A stretch of DNA of 64,000 nucleotides from Bacteroidota bacterium. GTDB taxonomy: Bacteria > Bacteroidota > Bacteroidia > Bacteroidales > JAAUTT01. Every line of letters begins with the position of its first letter. The first letter of the stretch is position 1. Below the pieces are notes generated by a model that had not been told where the DNA came from, ran no database searches, and saw only the letters and a list, made by a program, of their open reading frames with translations. The stretch spans positions 481,927-545,926 of the forward strand of contig JAUZOO010000003.1 of the NCBI GenBank assembly GCA_030706405.1, given 5' to 3'. A program made the translations under genes and the position numbers. Below are positions 16,068 to 24,734 of the stretch, in pieces.

Positions 16068-17054
16068 ATGAAAGGTAAATTACTTTTTTTGATTCTGGTA
16101 TTTGTGTGTTCATACACCTCAACAATAGCCCAAAAGTCAAAGGGGAGTACCCAAAAGTCCCATGCTGAAAAAATGGGATATGCACGTACCAACAAATATT
16201 GGGGTCCCGGAACCTATTATGCCTTTGCCCCGGGTACACCTCGCGTGAAAATGGTGAATAATCAGGAAACGGCAATGCGCGATTTAACAGGTATTGCACA
16301 GGATGATTGTATAACCGAACTAGGCAAACAGGGCTTTGTAGCTATTGCTCCCAAAGAAACGGAAAAGTGGTATAACGAGAATAAAAGTAAAGACAAGAAG
16401 TTTTATTATTCATCCGATAAAAGCTATATTCTTTGGCCTCACATAGCTGATTTATACATGAGCTCCAAGAATGGTTATACTCCTTATGCCGTTACCGGAG
16501 TTGCCCGATATGTACTTGTGCCGAGAGAGGATACCGTAAAAGTACGGGAAATGATTTGGCAGTATTTGCGCGATTTAAACGACCTGAAAGTAATATTATC
16601 AAGTTTCACCAGTACATTTAAAAAAGCCGATCCCAAGGCTTATCCTATTGAGCAAGCTGGAGCATCGGGTTGGACATCCATGCGGGCTGGTTCTTTCCTG
16701 CTGCGAATGGTCAATGGCAAGCCATCGGGTGTTTGGGCCCGTAATGAAGATATTGTTCGTAGAACCATTGCAAAACCCGAATTTCAGCTACGTGTATTGG
16801 GTATGGAAACCGATTTTTGGTACGGTTTGACGGTTAAACTGATGAAAGAAGGTTATGTCTTTTATTACGAAGTGCTTGCCAGTACTATGAATACTCTGGA
16901 ACCGGGTTCGAACTGGACTGCCAAACATAAAGAAATGGTTATGGTATTTAATACAGGCGAAAAAATGGATAAAGATGCAGTTGCTCAATACAAGAAAGCT
17001 CCTCTGCCTCCTGTATTGGAGGATTTGGACAAGCTTTTACATATAAAAATGTAA
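16068..17054 (+). CDS. secreted protein of unknown function
   Basis: About 328 residues from the ATG at 16068 (MKGKLLFLILVFVCSYTSTIAQ), a clear signal peptide; an upstream ATG at 16044 adds eight residues. The mature part has no domain I recognise. Visible features are GYARTNKYWGPGTYYAFAPG near the N-terminus, a Lys-rich middle, and WYGLTVKLMKEGYVFYYEVLAS later. It stands alone between divergent and convergent neighbours. Likely periplasmic or surface-exposed. Confidence 0.75.
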   Translation: MKGKLLFLILVFVCSYTSTIAQKSKGSTQKSHAEKMGYARTNKYWGPGTYYAFAPGTPRVKMVNNQETAMRDLTGIAQDDCITELGKQGFVAIAPKETEKWYNENKSKDKKFYYSSDKSYILWPHIADLYMSSKNGYTPYAVTGVARYVLVPREDTVKVREMIWQYLRDLNDLKVILSSFTSTFKKADPKAYPIEQAGASGWTSMRAGSFLLRMVNGKPSGVWARNEDIVRRTIAKPEFQLRVLGMETDFWYGLTVKLMKEGYVFYYEVLASTMNTLEPGSNWTAKHKEMVMVFNTGEKMDKDAVAQYKKAPLPPVLEDLDKLLHIKM

Positions 17055-17346
17055 ACCATGTTTTAGATTAGCAATGGAAGCAAATACTTATGTGATTGTT
17101 GGTCGAAGTCAAAACTTCCCCCAACAATCCAACTATATAGTATAGCAAACCGGGGTTAAGTAAATGACTTATAATGTTAACATAACATCATATAACTAAA
17201 TTATATATTACCTAAACAAACCCATTTTTTTAGAAAAACCCGTACTACGATAGTACAACAGAAATTAATAACCTTTCCGTTAACAGATAAACCAACCCTG
17301 ACTGTTGTATCTAATACAAAGAAAAATGACGATTTAAGCCTTTTTA

Positions 17347-18459
17347 CTACTTCAGCTTTTTTCGCAACCAGGCTCTTGCCGGTTCATCGTACAACTTTAA
17401 ACTTGCATAAGCCAACACGATAGCACCCGAAAACGTGAGCAGTGCATATGGCCAAGCCTGCCTTAATGTAATGCCGCTGTGATTGCTTACCCATGCCACG
17501 TAAAAATAGACAAGCACATAATGTGTCATGTATAAGGGATAAGAAAGATCGCCGAGGAACTTACAAATTTTATCTTCCGTTTGATTATGGATCACACCAC
17601 TGGCACCGATATATACAATTAGCGGAAAGACAATGATGATGCAAAAAGCTTCGTACAAACCATTTATCCAAAGATGTTCTGCACCGCCTATTCTTGGCAT
17701 AAGCAAAACAACCGCAACCAACAGGCTACACCATAAAAAAGCATTTTTGATGTAAGTAGGTCTCGATACCCGCGATAAAAGCAAACCGGCAAAAAACGGG
17801 AATAAAGTACGCGTTATCCCAATACGCATGTGTTCAGCATTTAGAGTCCAGCCTCCGGTAACGTCTCCATTCGGGTTAGTAACTGCAAAATGCAAAAGCA
17901 GTAAGCCTGCCAGTGCTACAAAACAAGCCAATGCCTTATTCGATAATTTTCTTATTCCCAGCGCGTAAAGAATATTAGCTATATACTCGAAAAATAATGA
18001 CCAGCCAACACTATTGAGCGGATGCATTTCCTGCCAACCGCGTATATCCATCGAAAGTGGTATGGGTAAAATCGTATAACCTATCAGCATAACAACCATC
18101 AGCTTCCATACAGGAATGGTATGAATAAGCGGCCATATCGTTGAGTCGGTAAAGTAAAAGCCGATGGCGCCGAGTGTCATGCCCAATACAACGAGAGGTT
18201 GCAGCCGCTCAAACCGGCGCCGGAGAAAACCGCCGATAGTAAATTTGTCCCATCTATCGTCGTACGCATAACCAATTACAAAGCCCGATAGGAGAAAGAA
18301 AAAATCAACGGCCAGGTAACCATGGTTTACAACATTGTTAAGGTGGCTGGTTGAAAGCGGCTCTGCAAGATGAAAGAATACCACGATAATAGCTGCTACA
18401 CCCCGAAGTGCATCTAATATTTGATAATGCGGCTTTGTACCAAGTTTGTTATTGTTCAT
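17347..18459 (-). CDS. acyltransferase family 3 membrane protein
   Basis: 370 residues with about ten membrane helices. The acyltransferase-3 signature is present: RGVAAIIVVFFHLAEP with the catalytic-type His, and FFFLLSGFVIGYAYDDRW. Such enzymes (OafA/YrhL type) add acetyl or other acyl groups to surface polysaccharides or lipids. No sugar-biosynthesis neighbours point to its target. The 290 bp beyond its stop (17055-17346) are AT-rich with nothing recognisable. Confidence 0.9.
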   Translation of the reverse strand: MNNNKLGTKPHYQILDALRGVAAIIVVFFHLAEPLSTSHLNNVVNHGYLAVDFFFLLSGFVIGYAYDDRWDKFTIGGFLRRRFERLQPLVVLGMTLGAIGFYFTDSTIWPLIHTIPVWKLMVVMLIGYTILPIPLSMDIRGWQEMHPLNSVGWSLFFEYIANILYALGIRKLSNKALACFVALAGLLLLHFAVTNPNGDVTGGWTLNAEHMRIGITRTLFPFFAGLLLSRVSRPTYIKNAFLWCSLLVAVVLLMPRIGGAEHLWINGLYEAFCIIIVFPLIVYIGASGVIHNQTEDKICKFLGDLSYPLYMTHYVLVYFYVAWVSNHSGITLRQAWPYALLTFSGAIVLAYASLKLYDEPARAWLRKKLK

Positions 18460-18640
18460 TCTGATTTATACTATATCTCTATATACTTGCGCCTAACGAT
18501 TAAACTACCAAACCTAGGCATATAAATTGAGTCAACATTTGCAGCCCCGGCAAATGTAATAAAAACCCCTAACTTGCCTAACCTCATAACAGCCGCTGTT
18601 TGGTAATCTGTGTTAACTCACGTGTTTGTTTTTTCCCGTT
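18460..18640. other. structured intergenic stretch
   Basis: Nested inverted repeats: ACATTTGC/GCAAATGT at 18535-18557, and an outer pair TACCAAAC/GTTTGGTA enclosing AGGCA/TGCCT. The stretch runs from GCCTAAC (18492) to a GTTAAC (about 18613), about the size of the attC-like sites further along. The sequence is otherwise unlike them, so this is only noted as structured DNA. Confidence 0.3.
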
Positions 18641-18763
18641 TTTCGTAGTTTACTAAAACTGTAAATCGAAGCGGTTCGGCAAATCATCCGCTTTGACGGA
18701 CTATCCATGCTTTGCCGAACGGTGCCGGTATTATTTGATATCGATACATTTTACGGCCATCGA
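18634..18763 (-). repeat. hairpin repeat, copy 1
   Basis: First of three copies (others at 21191-21316 and 22901-23210). Plus strand begins CCCGTTTTTCGTAGTTTACT, continues AAACTGTAAATCGAAGCGG, and ends at CGATACATTTTACGGCCATCGA. It can fold through GCGGTTCGGCAAA and TTTGCCGAACGG. On the minus strand it encodes the end of a short frame, SMAVKCIDIK plus stop, almost the same tail as in copy 2. Confidence 0.85.
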
Positions 18764-18844
18764 GGGGGCTTCCTGTTGTGGCAATCTGCCTAAAACACCC
18801 AATTGCATATCCATCACCAGCAATGCTGTACAATTCGTTTCCAT
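18731..18844 (-). pseudogene. truncated isochorismatase-like cysteine hydrolase
   Basis: A 37-codon frame starting METNCTALLVMDMQLGV, the typical first strand of isochorismatase-family hydrolases (about 180-200 residues when whole; the catalytic Asp is in the first strand). After about 27 codons it runs straight into the hairpin repeat, which supplies MAVKCIDIK and the stop. The rest of the enzyme is missing. A 5-prime gene remnant cut by the repeat is the best reading. Confidence 0.6.
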
Positions 18845-18855
18845 AAACCTATTCC

Positions 18856-19164
18856 TTATTCTTTTTGCTCGTTCGAAAAATTTTTGACGCTCACCATCGT
18901 GATAACCACAAATCCAATGAAGAAGGGAATGAGTGAAAGCTCATTGCTTAAGGAGACTTTACCGAATTTGAAAAGCAAGAATCCTACTACCAGGTTGGCC
19001 AGTGCCCAAATTGCATTGGTCATTGGTGAAGACAAGCCTTTACCTGGCGGATTGGCAAAAGGGGTAGGAAAAGATTCACCTGTAACACCTTTAATATAAT
19101 GTGGAATAAAGTTTGATAAGAACATGCCGGCAAAGAAACCGGCTACAAAATGATACCATAGCAT
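18856..19164 (-). CDS. small membrane protein, conserved-looking, unknown function
   Basis: 102 residues with three hydrophobic segments (FVAGFFAGMFLSNFI, AIWALANLVVGFLLF, LIPFFIGFVVITMVSV). Between the first two is a Gly/Pro-rich loop, GVTGESFPTPFANPPGKGLS. Codon use and length suggest a real gene. It precedes the MFS gene region on the opposite side of a 59-bp gap and may be unrelated to it. Confidence 0.7.
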   Translation of the reverse strand: MLWYHFVAGFFAGMFLSNFIPHYIKGVTGESFPTPFANPPGKGLSSPMTNAIWALANLVVGFLLFKFGKVSLSNELSLIPFFIGFVVITMVSVKNFSNEQKE

Positions 19165-19223
19165 AATTGAAAAGTTTTAAAAGATTCATTTATAGGAATT
19201 GATTTCTGTTTTATATTCATGTT

Positions 19224-20432
19224 TTAACCCCGGCTTTTTGCTGATAATCTTGAAACAAATCCTGCAATAGCCACACCAATGATGGCTTCGCAAAGAATAG
19301 TGTTCGATACGCCTATCATTTGCGATAGTTTCCCTATCAGTAAACTTCCCAATGGCAACATTCCGAAAATAGCCATTGCCATAATGCTCATCACGCGCCC
19401 CCTGAATTCTTTGGCGGTTTGTGTCTGAATAATCGTCATGCCGATAGAGGTTTGGCTAATAGAAGTGTACCCAATTGCAATCAGCAACAGAAGGCTTACG
19501 TACAGATTGCTGACAAAGGCAAACGGTAGTAAGCATAAACCAAGAAACAATGTATTCAGCAACAGGAGTTTTTTAAAATTGGCAGAATTTTTAAGTGTGG
19601 CCAGATGAAAAGCTCCTATAAATGCACCTAAACCCATGGCGGAATTCAACCAACCGAAGGTAGACGCATTTCCTTTAAAAATTTCTTTTGCATACACCGG
19701 TAACAAAGTGATAAAAGGCAGCACCAGAAAATTGGAAAGTGCAATCATGACAAGAACCATTATAATGGTTTGTTGGGTTTTCAGGTAGTGAATGGCCTCG
19801 TTAAATTTACCTTTCCCCTTCGATGGCTGGACTGTAAAAGTATGATAAGGAAATCGCATGGCAGCAATGGCTCCAATTACAGAAACGAAACTGATGGCAT
19901 TGGCAAGAAAACAATAGGAAGCTCCAATAGCAGCCAACACAAAGCCCGAAAGTGCAGGACCAATGAGTCGGGCAAATGTGTTGAGCGATGAATTCAATGC
20001 TACCCCGTTGGGTAAATCTTCTTTATTCTCGATAATATCATTAATCATAGACTGCCGAACCGGCACGTCATAAGCATTTACAATTCCCAGAAAAACACTC
20101 AAAATAAGAATAAGGGTAATGTTAGCGTTGTTGGTAAATGCAAACACTGTAAGCAACACTGCCTGCAATGCAGATAAGAACTGCGTAAACATAAGCACCC
20201 TGTAACGATTGTATTTGTCCGCAATAATGCCGCCCCGGATAGAAAATAAAAAGGATGGAAATTGTTCGGCAAAAGCAGTAACACCAATCATAAATGCACT
20301 GTGTGTGATGCTATACACATACCATATGACGGCAGTGCGCTGCATCCACATCCCAACCCTCGAAACAAACTGTCCAAAAAAGAATAAAGCAAAATTGCGG
20401 TGCCTCAGCGATCTGAAAACTTCTGAAAGCTT
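19224..20432 (-). CDS. MFS transporter, EntS/MFS_3-like exporter
   Basis: About 402 residues from the ATG at 20432 (MKLSEVFRSLRHRNFALFFF); an ATG at 20462 adds ten residues. Twelve membrane helices and the loop GGIIADKYNRYRVLM (MFS motif A region) place it with the MFS_3 group that includes the enterobactin exporter EntS and macrolide exporters. Substrate unknown. The Crp-like regulator gene lies just upstream on the same strand and may control it. Confidence 0.88.
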   Translation of the reverse strand, partial: KLSEVFRSLRHRNFALFFFGQFVSRVGMWMQRTAVIWYVYSITHSAFMIGVTAFAEQFPSFLFSIRGGIIADKYNRYRVLMFTQFLSALQAVLLTVFAFTNNANITLILILSVFLGIVNAYDVPVRQSMINDIIENKEDLPNGVALNSSLNTFARLIGPALSGFVLAAIGASYCFLANAISFVSVIGAIAAMRFPYHTFTVQPSKGKGKFNEAIHYLKTQQTIIMVLVMIALSNFLVLPFITLLPVYAKEIFKGNASTFGWLNSAMGLGAFIGAFHLATLKNSANFKKLLLLNTLFLGLCLLPFAFVSNLYVSLLLLIAIGYTSISQTSIGMTIIQTQTAKEFRGRVMSIMAMAIFGMLPLGSLLIGKLSQMIGVSNTILCEAIIGVAIAGFVSRLSAKSRG

Positions 20433-20503
20433 CATAACTTTTTTTGCACAAAGATACCCCAACCAATATTGCCGGCTATGTGATAAATATCAAAAAACGA
20501 GTT

Positions 20504-21076
20504 TCAATATTTATTGCTTCGTATGCGGCTCAGCGTTTCCCGCGTAATGCCAATGTATGATGCCAGGTGTGTTAGCGGAATTCTTTGAATCAATTCGGGT
20601 TTCTTCTCCAACAGATACCGATAGCGGTCCACAGGCGAGTTCATCATAATCATATTGTGGTGTTCTTCGGTTGCAAATAAAACGCGTATCGCTATTCTTC
20701 TTATAAATGTTGATAAATTGGCAAATGAACCTTTTTCCTTTGAGATATCTCTAATTCTAATCGTCCACACTTCCGATTTTTCGAGGGCCTGTATACTGAT
20801 TTTGGAAGGTTCCCGATTAATATATGCTTCAATGATTGTGGTAAATTGGTTTTCAAACGTAAAACTAAGATTTACGTCCAATCCGTTATTGTCATAATAA
20901 TTACGAAGAACCCCAGATTCAACAAAAAAAACAGCGTTGCAAAGTTGACCTTCCTCCAGTAGAATCTGATTCTTTTTTAAAACGACCTTTTCAAAATAGG
21001 GTTCAATAAACTCGTATTCATCTTCAGAGAATTGAATGATGTTATGTAAGATGCCTTTAAGTTTTGAAGTTATCAT
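20504..21076 (-). CDS. Crp/Fnr-family transcriptional regulator
   Basis: 190 residues from the ATG at 21076; upstream in-frame ATGs at 21121 and 21100 would add non-homologous residues. A cyclic-nucleotide-binding-like beta-roll (about 20-120, LLEEGQLCNAVFFVESGVLRNYY) precedes a helix-turn-helix (RIPLTHLASYIGITRETLSRIRS). No cysteine cluster of Fnr type is present. This type is common in Bacteroidota as a local regulator; the adjacent MFS exporter gene is a plausible target. Confidence 0.9.
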   Translation of the reverse strand: MITSKLKGILHNIIQFSEDEYEFIEPYFEKVVLKKNQILLEEGQLCNAVFFVESGVLRNYYDNNGLDVNLSFTFENQFTTIIEAYINREPSKISIQALEKSEVWTIRIRDISKEKGSFANLSTFIRRIAIRVLFATEEHHNMIMMNSPVDRYRYLLEKKPELIQRIPLTHLASYIGITRETLSRIRSNKY

Positions 21077-21190
21077 ACAAGAAGTTTTAAAATGCCGCAT
21101 AACGGAGTAGCTCTTATACAAATTTCATCGCTTTCATTTCCCATTATCTCGTGAAGAGTTTCAATAGACGTATAGTGATAAATTAATGAG

Positions 21191-21316
21191 TTTTCCATAG
21201 TTTACTAAAACTGTAAATCGAAGCGGTTCGGCAAAGCATCCGCTTTGTCGGACTATCCATGCTTTGTCGAACGGTGCTCCGTTTTATTTGTTATCGATAC
21301 ATTCTACGGCCATCGA
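21191..21316 (-). repeat. hairpin repeat, copy 2
   Basis: Plus strand runs TTTTCCATAGTTTACTAAAA through GTAAATCGAAGCGGTTCGGC and the palindromic GGTTCGGCAAAGCAT...GCTTTGTCGAACGG to CGATACATTCTACGGCCATC. Its minus-strand end codes the last nine residues and stop (MAVECIDNK) of the lipoprotein gene. Confidence 0.9.
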
Positions 21317-22861
21317 GGTGTTTATTATTTCATTTCTTAATGTTTTGCCATTTTTATCAAGAATTACTAATCTATATGACGAATTAGGAACTTTTGAATA
21401 ATAGGTTTCTCCTTTCTGCAATAAATAACATCTAAAAGGAACTTTGTTTTCTGTCCATTTTTTACCTTCTAAATCTTTATCAAGAAATAACGATAATTGA
21501 ACTGGCTCTTTATATTCATTTTTATATTCAAAATTGCCAAAATTATCGTTAAGTGGTAAGTTATTAATAATTTGCCAATCCGTTGTATTGTAGTAATTAG
21601 ATTTTAAATCTGTGCTTTTTAGTATTGCAATATCATCTATTACTTTGCTATAATGATTTAAACTAGTTTGGTTAAAGGTCGTTGGGTCAATTCCATATTT
21701 ATTTTTAAAAATTGATGCCATCCATACTTTTTTGCTTTTATCAGGCAATTCAAAAATATGTGAAATACCTGCTATTACAAGTACTTTAGCCGTTGAGTCT
21801 ATTTTAAATGTTTTGTTATATAAATTTTGAGCCTGTCCCTCTTCTCTCCTTGCTGATGATTCATCACTTTCATAAGCTACAAACTTAAAGCCCAAAGCCT
21901 GAGCGGTTCGTATTAATTCCGAATAATTTGGCTCACGAATATAAAAACCCGTATTTAAATCGATTGATATTCCTGAATTTAAAGCACTATCATTAGATAA
22001 TGTTTCTAATGCAAGATATTTGAAACCATTATTTTTAAAATCATTTAACAAACTTAAAACCAACTTGCGATGGTTAGGATAAAAATGATTTTCGTTAAAC
22101 ATCACAAGTTTACTATACTGTACTTCTTTTAAAATTAATTTGCGTGTTGCCTCAAATCCTTTTACCGATTTTTCTTCAATTGTTTGTTTTGTTACACTAT
22201 CGGTATGATAATTTGATTCCCATTTTTTAATTAAATCAAAATATACTTTATTGGCTCCCAAAAATGAAGCATAAGTTAATTGCATTTGAAGTTTATACCA
22301 CTCATCATTTGGGTTATAAATAGGATAATCGTTAATGTCGGTTAAAGCTTGATAAAAGTGATTGGATTTACTGTACTTTTCAAGTATATCGTTTAAGGTT
22401 ACTATACGTTTGCTATAACTACTATCGGCAACTATACTTTTAAATATATTTTGGCAATCAATTTTATATGAATATTTATTACCATCCAATGGTACTCCAA
22501 TTAATGAAAACTGTTGGTTATTAACAACTGTATCCAACGTTATTATTTCTGGATTATTCGAAATTAATTTTGCTTGTAAATTATGTATAAAAAATAATTC
22601 ATAATGCGGCTCTATCTTAGTTTTACCACAAACCAACACATTGTTTATTTTTAATTTCCGTTTTCTCAATTCCTTATTTATCGAACGAGAATCTTTAAGA
22701 AATACAATATCGCCAGGTGTTCTTAAATATAACTTCAATGAATCATTAACAACTTGGTTGTAGCAATCCGATATGTATCTATTATACGGTAAAAACAAAC
22801 TTGTTTTATTTGAACAAGCTGACAATACTATAGTAATGATTATAAGTGGTATAATTCTCAT
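21284..22861 (-). CDS. lipoprotein with EreA/ChaN-like domain
   Basis: 525 residues from the ATG at 22861, which gives a lipoprotein signal MRIIPLIIITIVLSAC/S. The frame is open to 23032, but that part comes from an adjacent repeat. In the second half VMFNENHFYPNHRKLVLSLL, YLALETLSND and LVIAGISHIFE resemble His/Glu motifs of ChaN/erythromycin-esterase-like folds; this assignment is tentative. The last residues MAVECIDNK come from the hairpin repeat, so the natural C-terminus may have been replaced. The gene is more AT-rich than its neighbours, suggesting transfer. Confidence 0.6.
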   Translation of the reverse strand: MRIIPLIIITIVLSACSNKTSLFLPYNRYISDCYNQVVNDSLKLYLRTPGDIVFLKDSRSINKELRKRKLKINNVLVCGKTKIEPHYELFFIHNLQAKLISNNPEIITLDTVVNNQQFSLIGVPLDGNKYSYKIDCQNIFKSIVADSSYSKRIVTLNDILEKYSKSNHFYQALTDINDYPIYNPNDEWYKLQMQLTYASFLGANKVYFDLIKKWESNYHTDSVTKQTIEEKSVKGFEATRKLILKEVQYSKLVMFNENHFYPNHRKLVLSLLNDFKNNGFKYLALETLSNDSALNSGISIDLNTGFYIREPNYSELIRTAQALGFKFVAYESDESSARREEGQAQNLYNKTFKIDSTAKVLVIAGISHIFELPDKSKKVWMASIFKNKYGIDPTTFNQTSLNHYSKVIDDIAILKSTDLKSNYYNTTDWQIINNLPLNDNFGNFEYKNEYKEPVQLSLFLDKDLEGKKWTENKVPFRCYLLQKGETYYSKVPNSSYRLVILDKNGKTLRNEIINTSMAVECIDNK

Positions 22862-22900
22862 TTTAAAAAAATTTAAAGCTTGTAGCCGTCTTTTTAAATA

Positions 22901-23210
22901 CCCCGTTTTCCGTAGTTTACTAAAACTGTAAATCGAAGCGGTTCGGCAAAGCATCCGCTTTGTCGGACTATCCATTATAGCATCTGCTATCTTAATATTT
23001 TCCATCACTTCGAAACCAATGATATTATCCAATTCTACTTTATTGCTTTTAGCGATTCGTCATTTCGTAAATTTAATTTGCCTTACGGCAATAAACAGCA
23101 CATGCTGCTATAGATAGTCCGACAAAGCAACTAAGCGATAGCGTTCTCTTTAGCGATAGCTAGAACGGTGCTCCGTTTTATTTGTTATCGATACATTCTA
23201 CGGCCATCGG
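22901..23210 (-). repeat. hairpin repeat, copy 3, split by about 187 bp
   Basis: The left part 22901-22975 (CCCCGTTTTCCGTAGTTTAC to GGACTATCCAT) and the right part 23163-23210 (GAACGGTGCTCCGTTTTATT to CGGCCATCG) match copy 2. Between them lies unrelated DNA that itself holds a fragment ATAGTCCGACAAAGCA (near 23117-23132), the inverted form of the repeat core, and GCGATAGCG-type palindromes. No gene is seen in 22862-23225. Confidence 0.85.
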
Positions 23211-23225
23211 GGGATTCGTTGTTAA

Positions 23226-23618
23226 TTATACCGTTGGTACAGTTTCCACTAGAATTTCATTTTCGGATTTATCGTAATATATACAAGTCATTTTATCAAG
23301 GTCAACTATCCATTTTTCAATTCCTGTTTCCGCACAATGTTTACAAAAAGTGAAATAGTCTGTTTCTCCTTTTTGGTGATTTTTTAAATATTGAATGAAC
23401 TTATCTTTATTACTATTAATCGCTATTGACAACTCTTCATATTTCGGTTTGGATTTAGTCGTAAAGTCATCCTTTCCGAAATATTTGGTGTGACTATCTT
23501 TTACCCACGTTTCAAATGCGATTACTCCAATTTCTTTAATTTCCTGAATGTATTTCGGAAATTCTGCTCCTGATTTAACTTTGCTGTGGGCTAATTCAAT
23601 TTGTTCGACTGTAAACAT
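23226..23618 (-). CDS. DUF1398 family protein (cassette 1)
   Basis: 130 residues matching the DUF1398/YbcV pattern: MFTVEQIELAHSKVKSGAEFPKYI at the start, then YFGKDDF and FCKHCAETGIEKW. The family's function is unknown. It is the last cassette of the array. Its left attC is present (23666-23797), but the one expected after its stop is missing; the hairpin repeat begins there instead. Beyond its stop the same frame continues LTTNPPMAVECIDNK, so the repeat tail is in frame but not translated. Confidence 0.8.
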   Translation of the reverse strand: MFTVEQIELAHSKVKSGAEFPKYIQEIKEIGVIAFETWVKDSHTKYFGKDDFTTKSKPKYEELSIAINSNKDKFIQYLKNHQKGETDYFTFCKHCAETGIEKWIVDLDKMTCIYYDKSENEILVETVPTV

Positions 23619-23665
23619 GGTAACTAATATTTAATTTTAGTTATTTAATTCATCCGCAGGTCGTT

Positions 23666-23797
23666 TGCACAACGTTGATGGTATGAAAAGTTGCCGATTT
23701 CGAAGCACTTCCCTATCAAGGTACACAGAACTTTAATAGAAGTGAAAACCTTGAAACCTGCACAGCAACGGCAATTTTTTATACCATGTGTTAGGCG
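23666..23797 (-). other. attC-like site 1
   Basis: Minus strand begins GCCTAAC (matches RYYYAAC) and ends GTTGTGCA. The stem arms are ATGGTATAAAAAATTGCCG and CGGCAACTTTTCATACCAT with a variable centre of about 75 nt. About 132 bp, at the upper end of known attC lengths. Confidence 0.75.
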
Positions 23798-23807
23798 GCG
23801 TTGTTTT

Positions 23808-24572
23808 TTACATTAATTGTTTCATTTGCCTTTCTAAATCAAGATACTTTTCTTTTAATTCATCATTCAATATGTCGTCATTTTTGCTATCTGTAACCAT
23901 TTTGAAAAGAGATAAAGTAAAAACTTGAGCTAATTTAAGATGGTAAAATGTATTTACTACATAATCTATGTCTTTATAAAACTCATCGTGATTAATTCGT
24001 ATTTTTTCATTCTCTGGTAAATGATTTAAATACTTGTACTTTGGCTCTTTCTTAGGATAACCATCATAATGCTTTACACAGTTACAAATCCAGTTAATTT
24101 TATTAATCCACAAATCAGCATACCAGTCAGTAAATTTAAACTTATAGTTTTTCTCGTAGAATTTTTCAATCGAATCATCACCACTTTTCCCTTCGTTAAA
24201 TAGTTGATTTGCTTCAACCAATAAATCCTTAACATAGTTTTCTATTTTATGGAATAATCCAACATAACCTAATCGTATTGTGTCGTAATAGTTTTCCTTA
24301 AGCTGGGAATCTGAAACATTTAAAGATTTTCTATAAAACGAAGCTCTTATTTCATTTCGAGCATCTGCAATAGCTTTATTTGTAGATGGAATAAAGTATC
24401 CTTGATATAGACTCTTAAAGTCTTGAATTTCGGAAAATCGTATAATTATAAAATTAAATAATCTATTCGCATCGGTATCAGTCTGAGTTAATTCAAAATT
24501 AGGAATCTTTGAAAACTCCACCGATAAATTTTCAATTAGTAAGTCTATTTTATTTCTGCGAACCTTTTTCAT
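23808..24572 (-). CDS. cassette protein of unknown function (cassette 2)
   Basis: 254 residues, AT-rich and Lys-rich, no signal peptide. A motif INWICNCVKHYDGYPKK near residues 165-180 recalls the Asn/Lys-His spacing of some HEPN-like proteins, but this is weak. It lies exactly between attC-like sites 1 and 2, with 10 bp from its stop to site 1 and 25 bp from its start to site 2, as expected for a one-gene cassette. Confidence 0.7.
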   Translation of the reverse strand: MKKVRRNKIDLLIENLSVEFSKIPNFELTQTDTDANRLFNFIIIRFSEIQDFKSLYQGYFIPSTNKAIADARNEIRASFYRKSLNVSDSQLKENYYDTIRLGYVGLFHKIENYVKDLLVEANQLFNEGKSGDDSIEKFYEKNYKFKFTDWYADLWINKINWICNCVKHYDGYPKKEPKYKYLNHLPENEKIRINHDEFYKDIDYVVNTFYHLKLAQVFTLSLFKMVTDSKNDDILNDELKEKYLDLERQMKQLM

Positions 24573-24597
24573 TGTGGTAGTAATGTCCTTTTACAAT

Positions 24598-24730
24598 GCC
24601 GCTAACGGCACATGTATGAAAAGTTGCCGATTGCGGAGCGATTCCCTATCAAGGTACAATGAACTTGCTGCGGGAAACAACCTTTAAACAACCGATGAAC
24701 CGGCAATTTTTTATACATGATGTTGTGCCC
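24598..24730 (-). other. attC-like site 2
   Basis: Minus strand begins GGGCACAAC and ends GTTAGCGGC. Stem arms ATGTATAAAAAATTGCCG and CGGCAACTTTTCATACAT are nearly the same as in site 1, with CCTATCAAGGTACA conserved on the plus strand. Confidence 0.75.
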
Positions 24731-24734
24731 AGTG

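Noticed and set aside
18491..18619. A fifth attC-like site
   Set aside because: Length and GCCTAAC end are suggestive, but the stem does not match the other sites, no cassette gene adjoins it, and end complementarity fails.
22862..23032. N-terminal extension of the lipoprotein gene
   Set aside because: The extra 57 codons come from the left half of repeat copy 3, and the ATG at 22861 gives a perfect lipoprotein signal.
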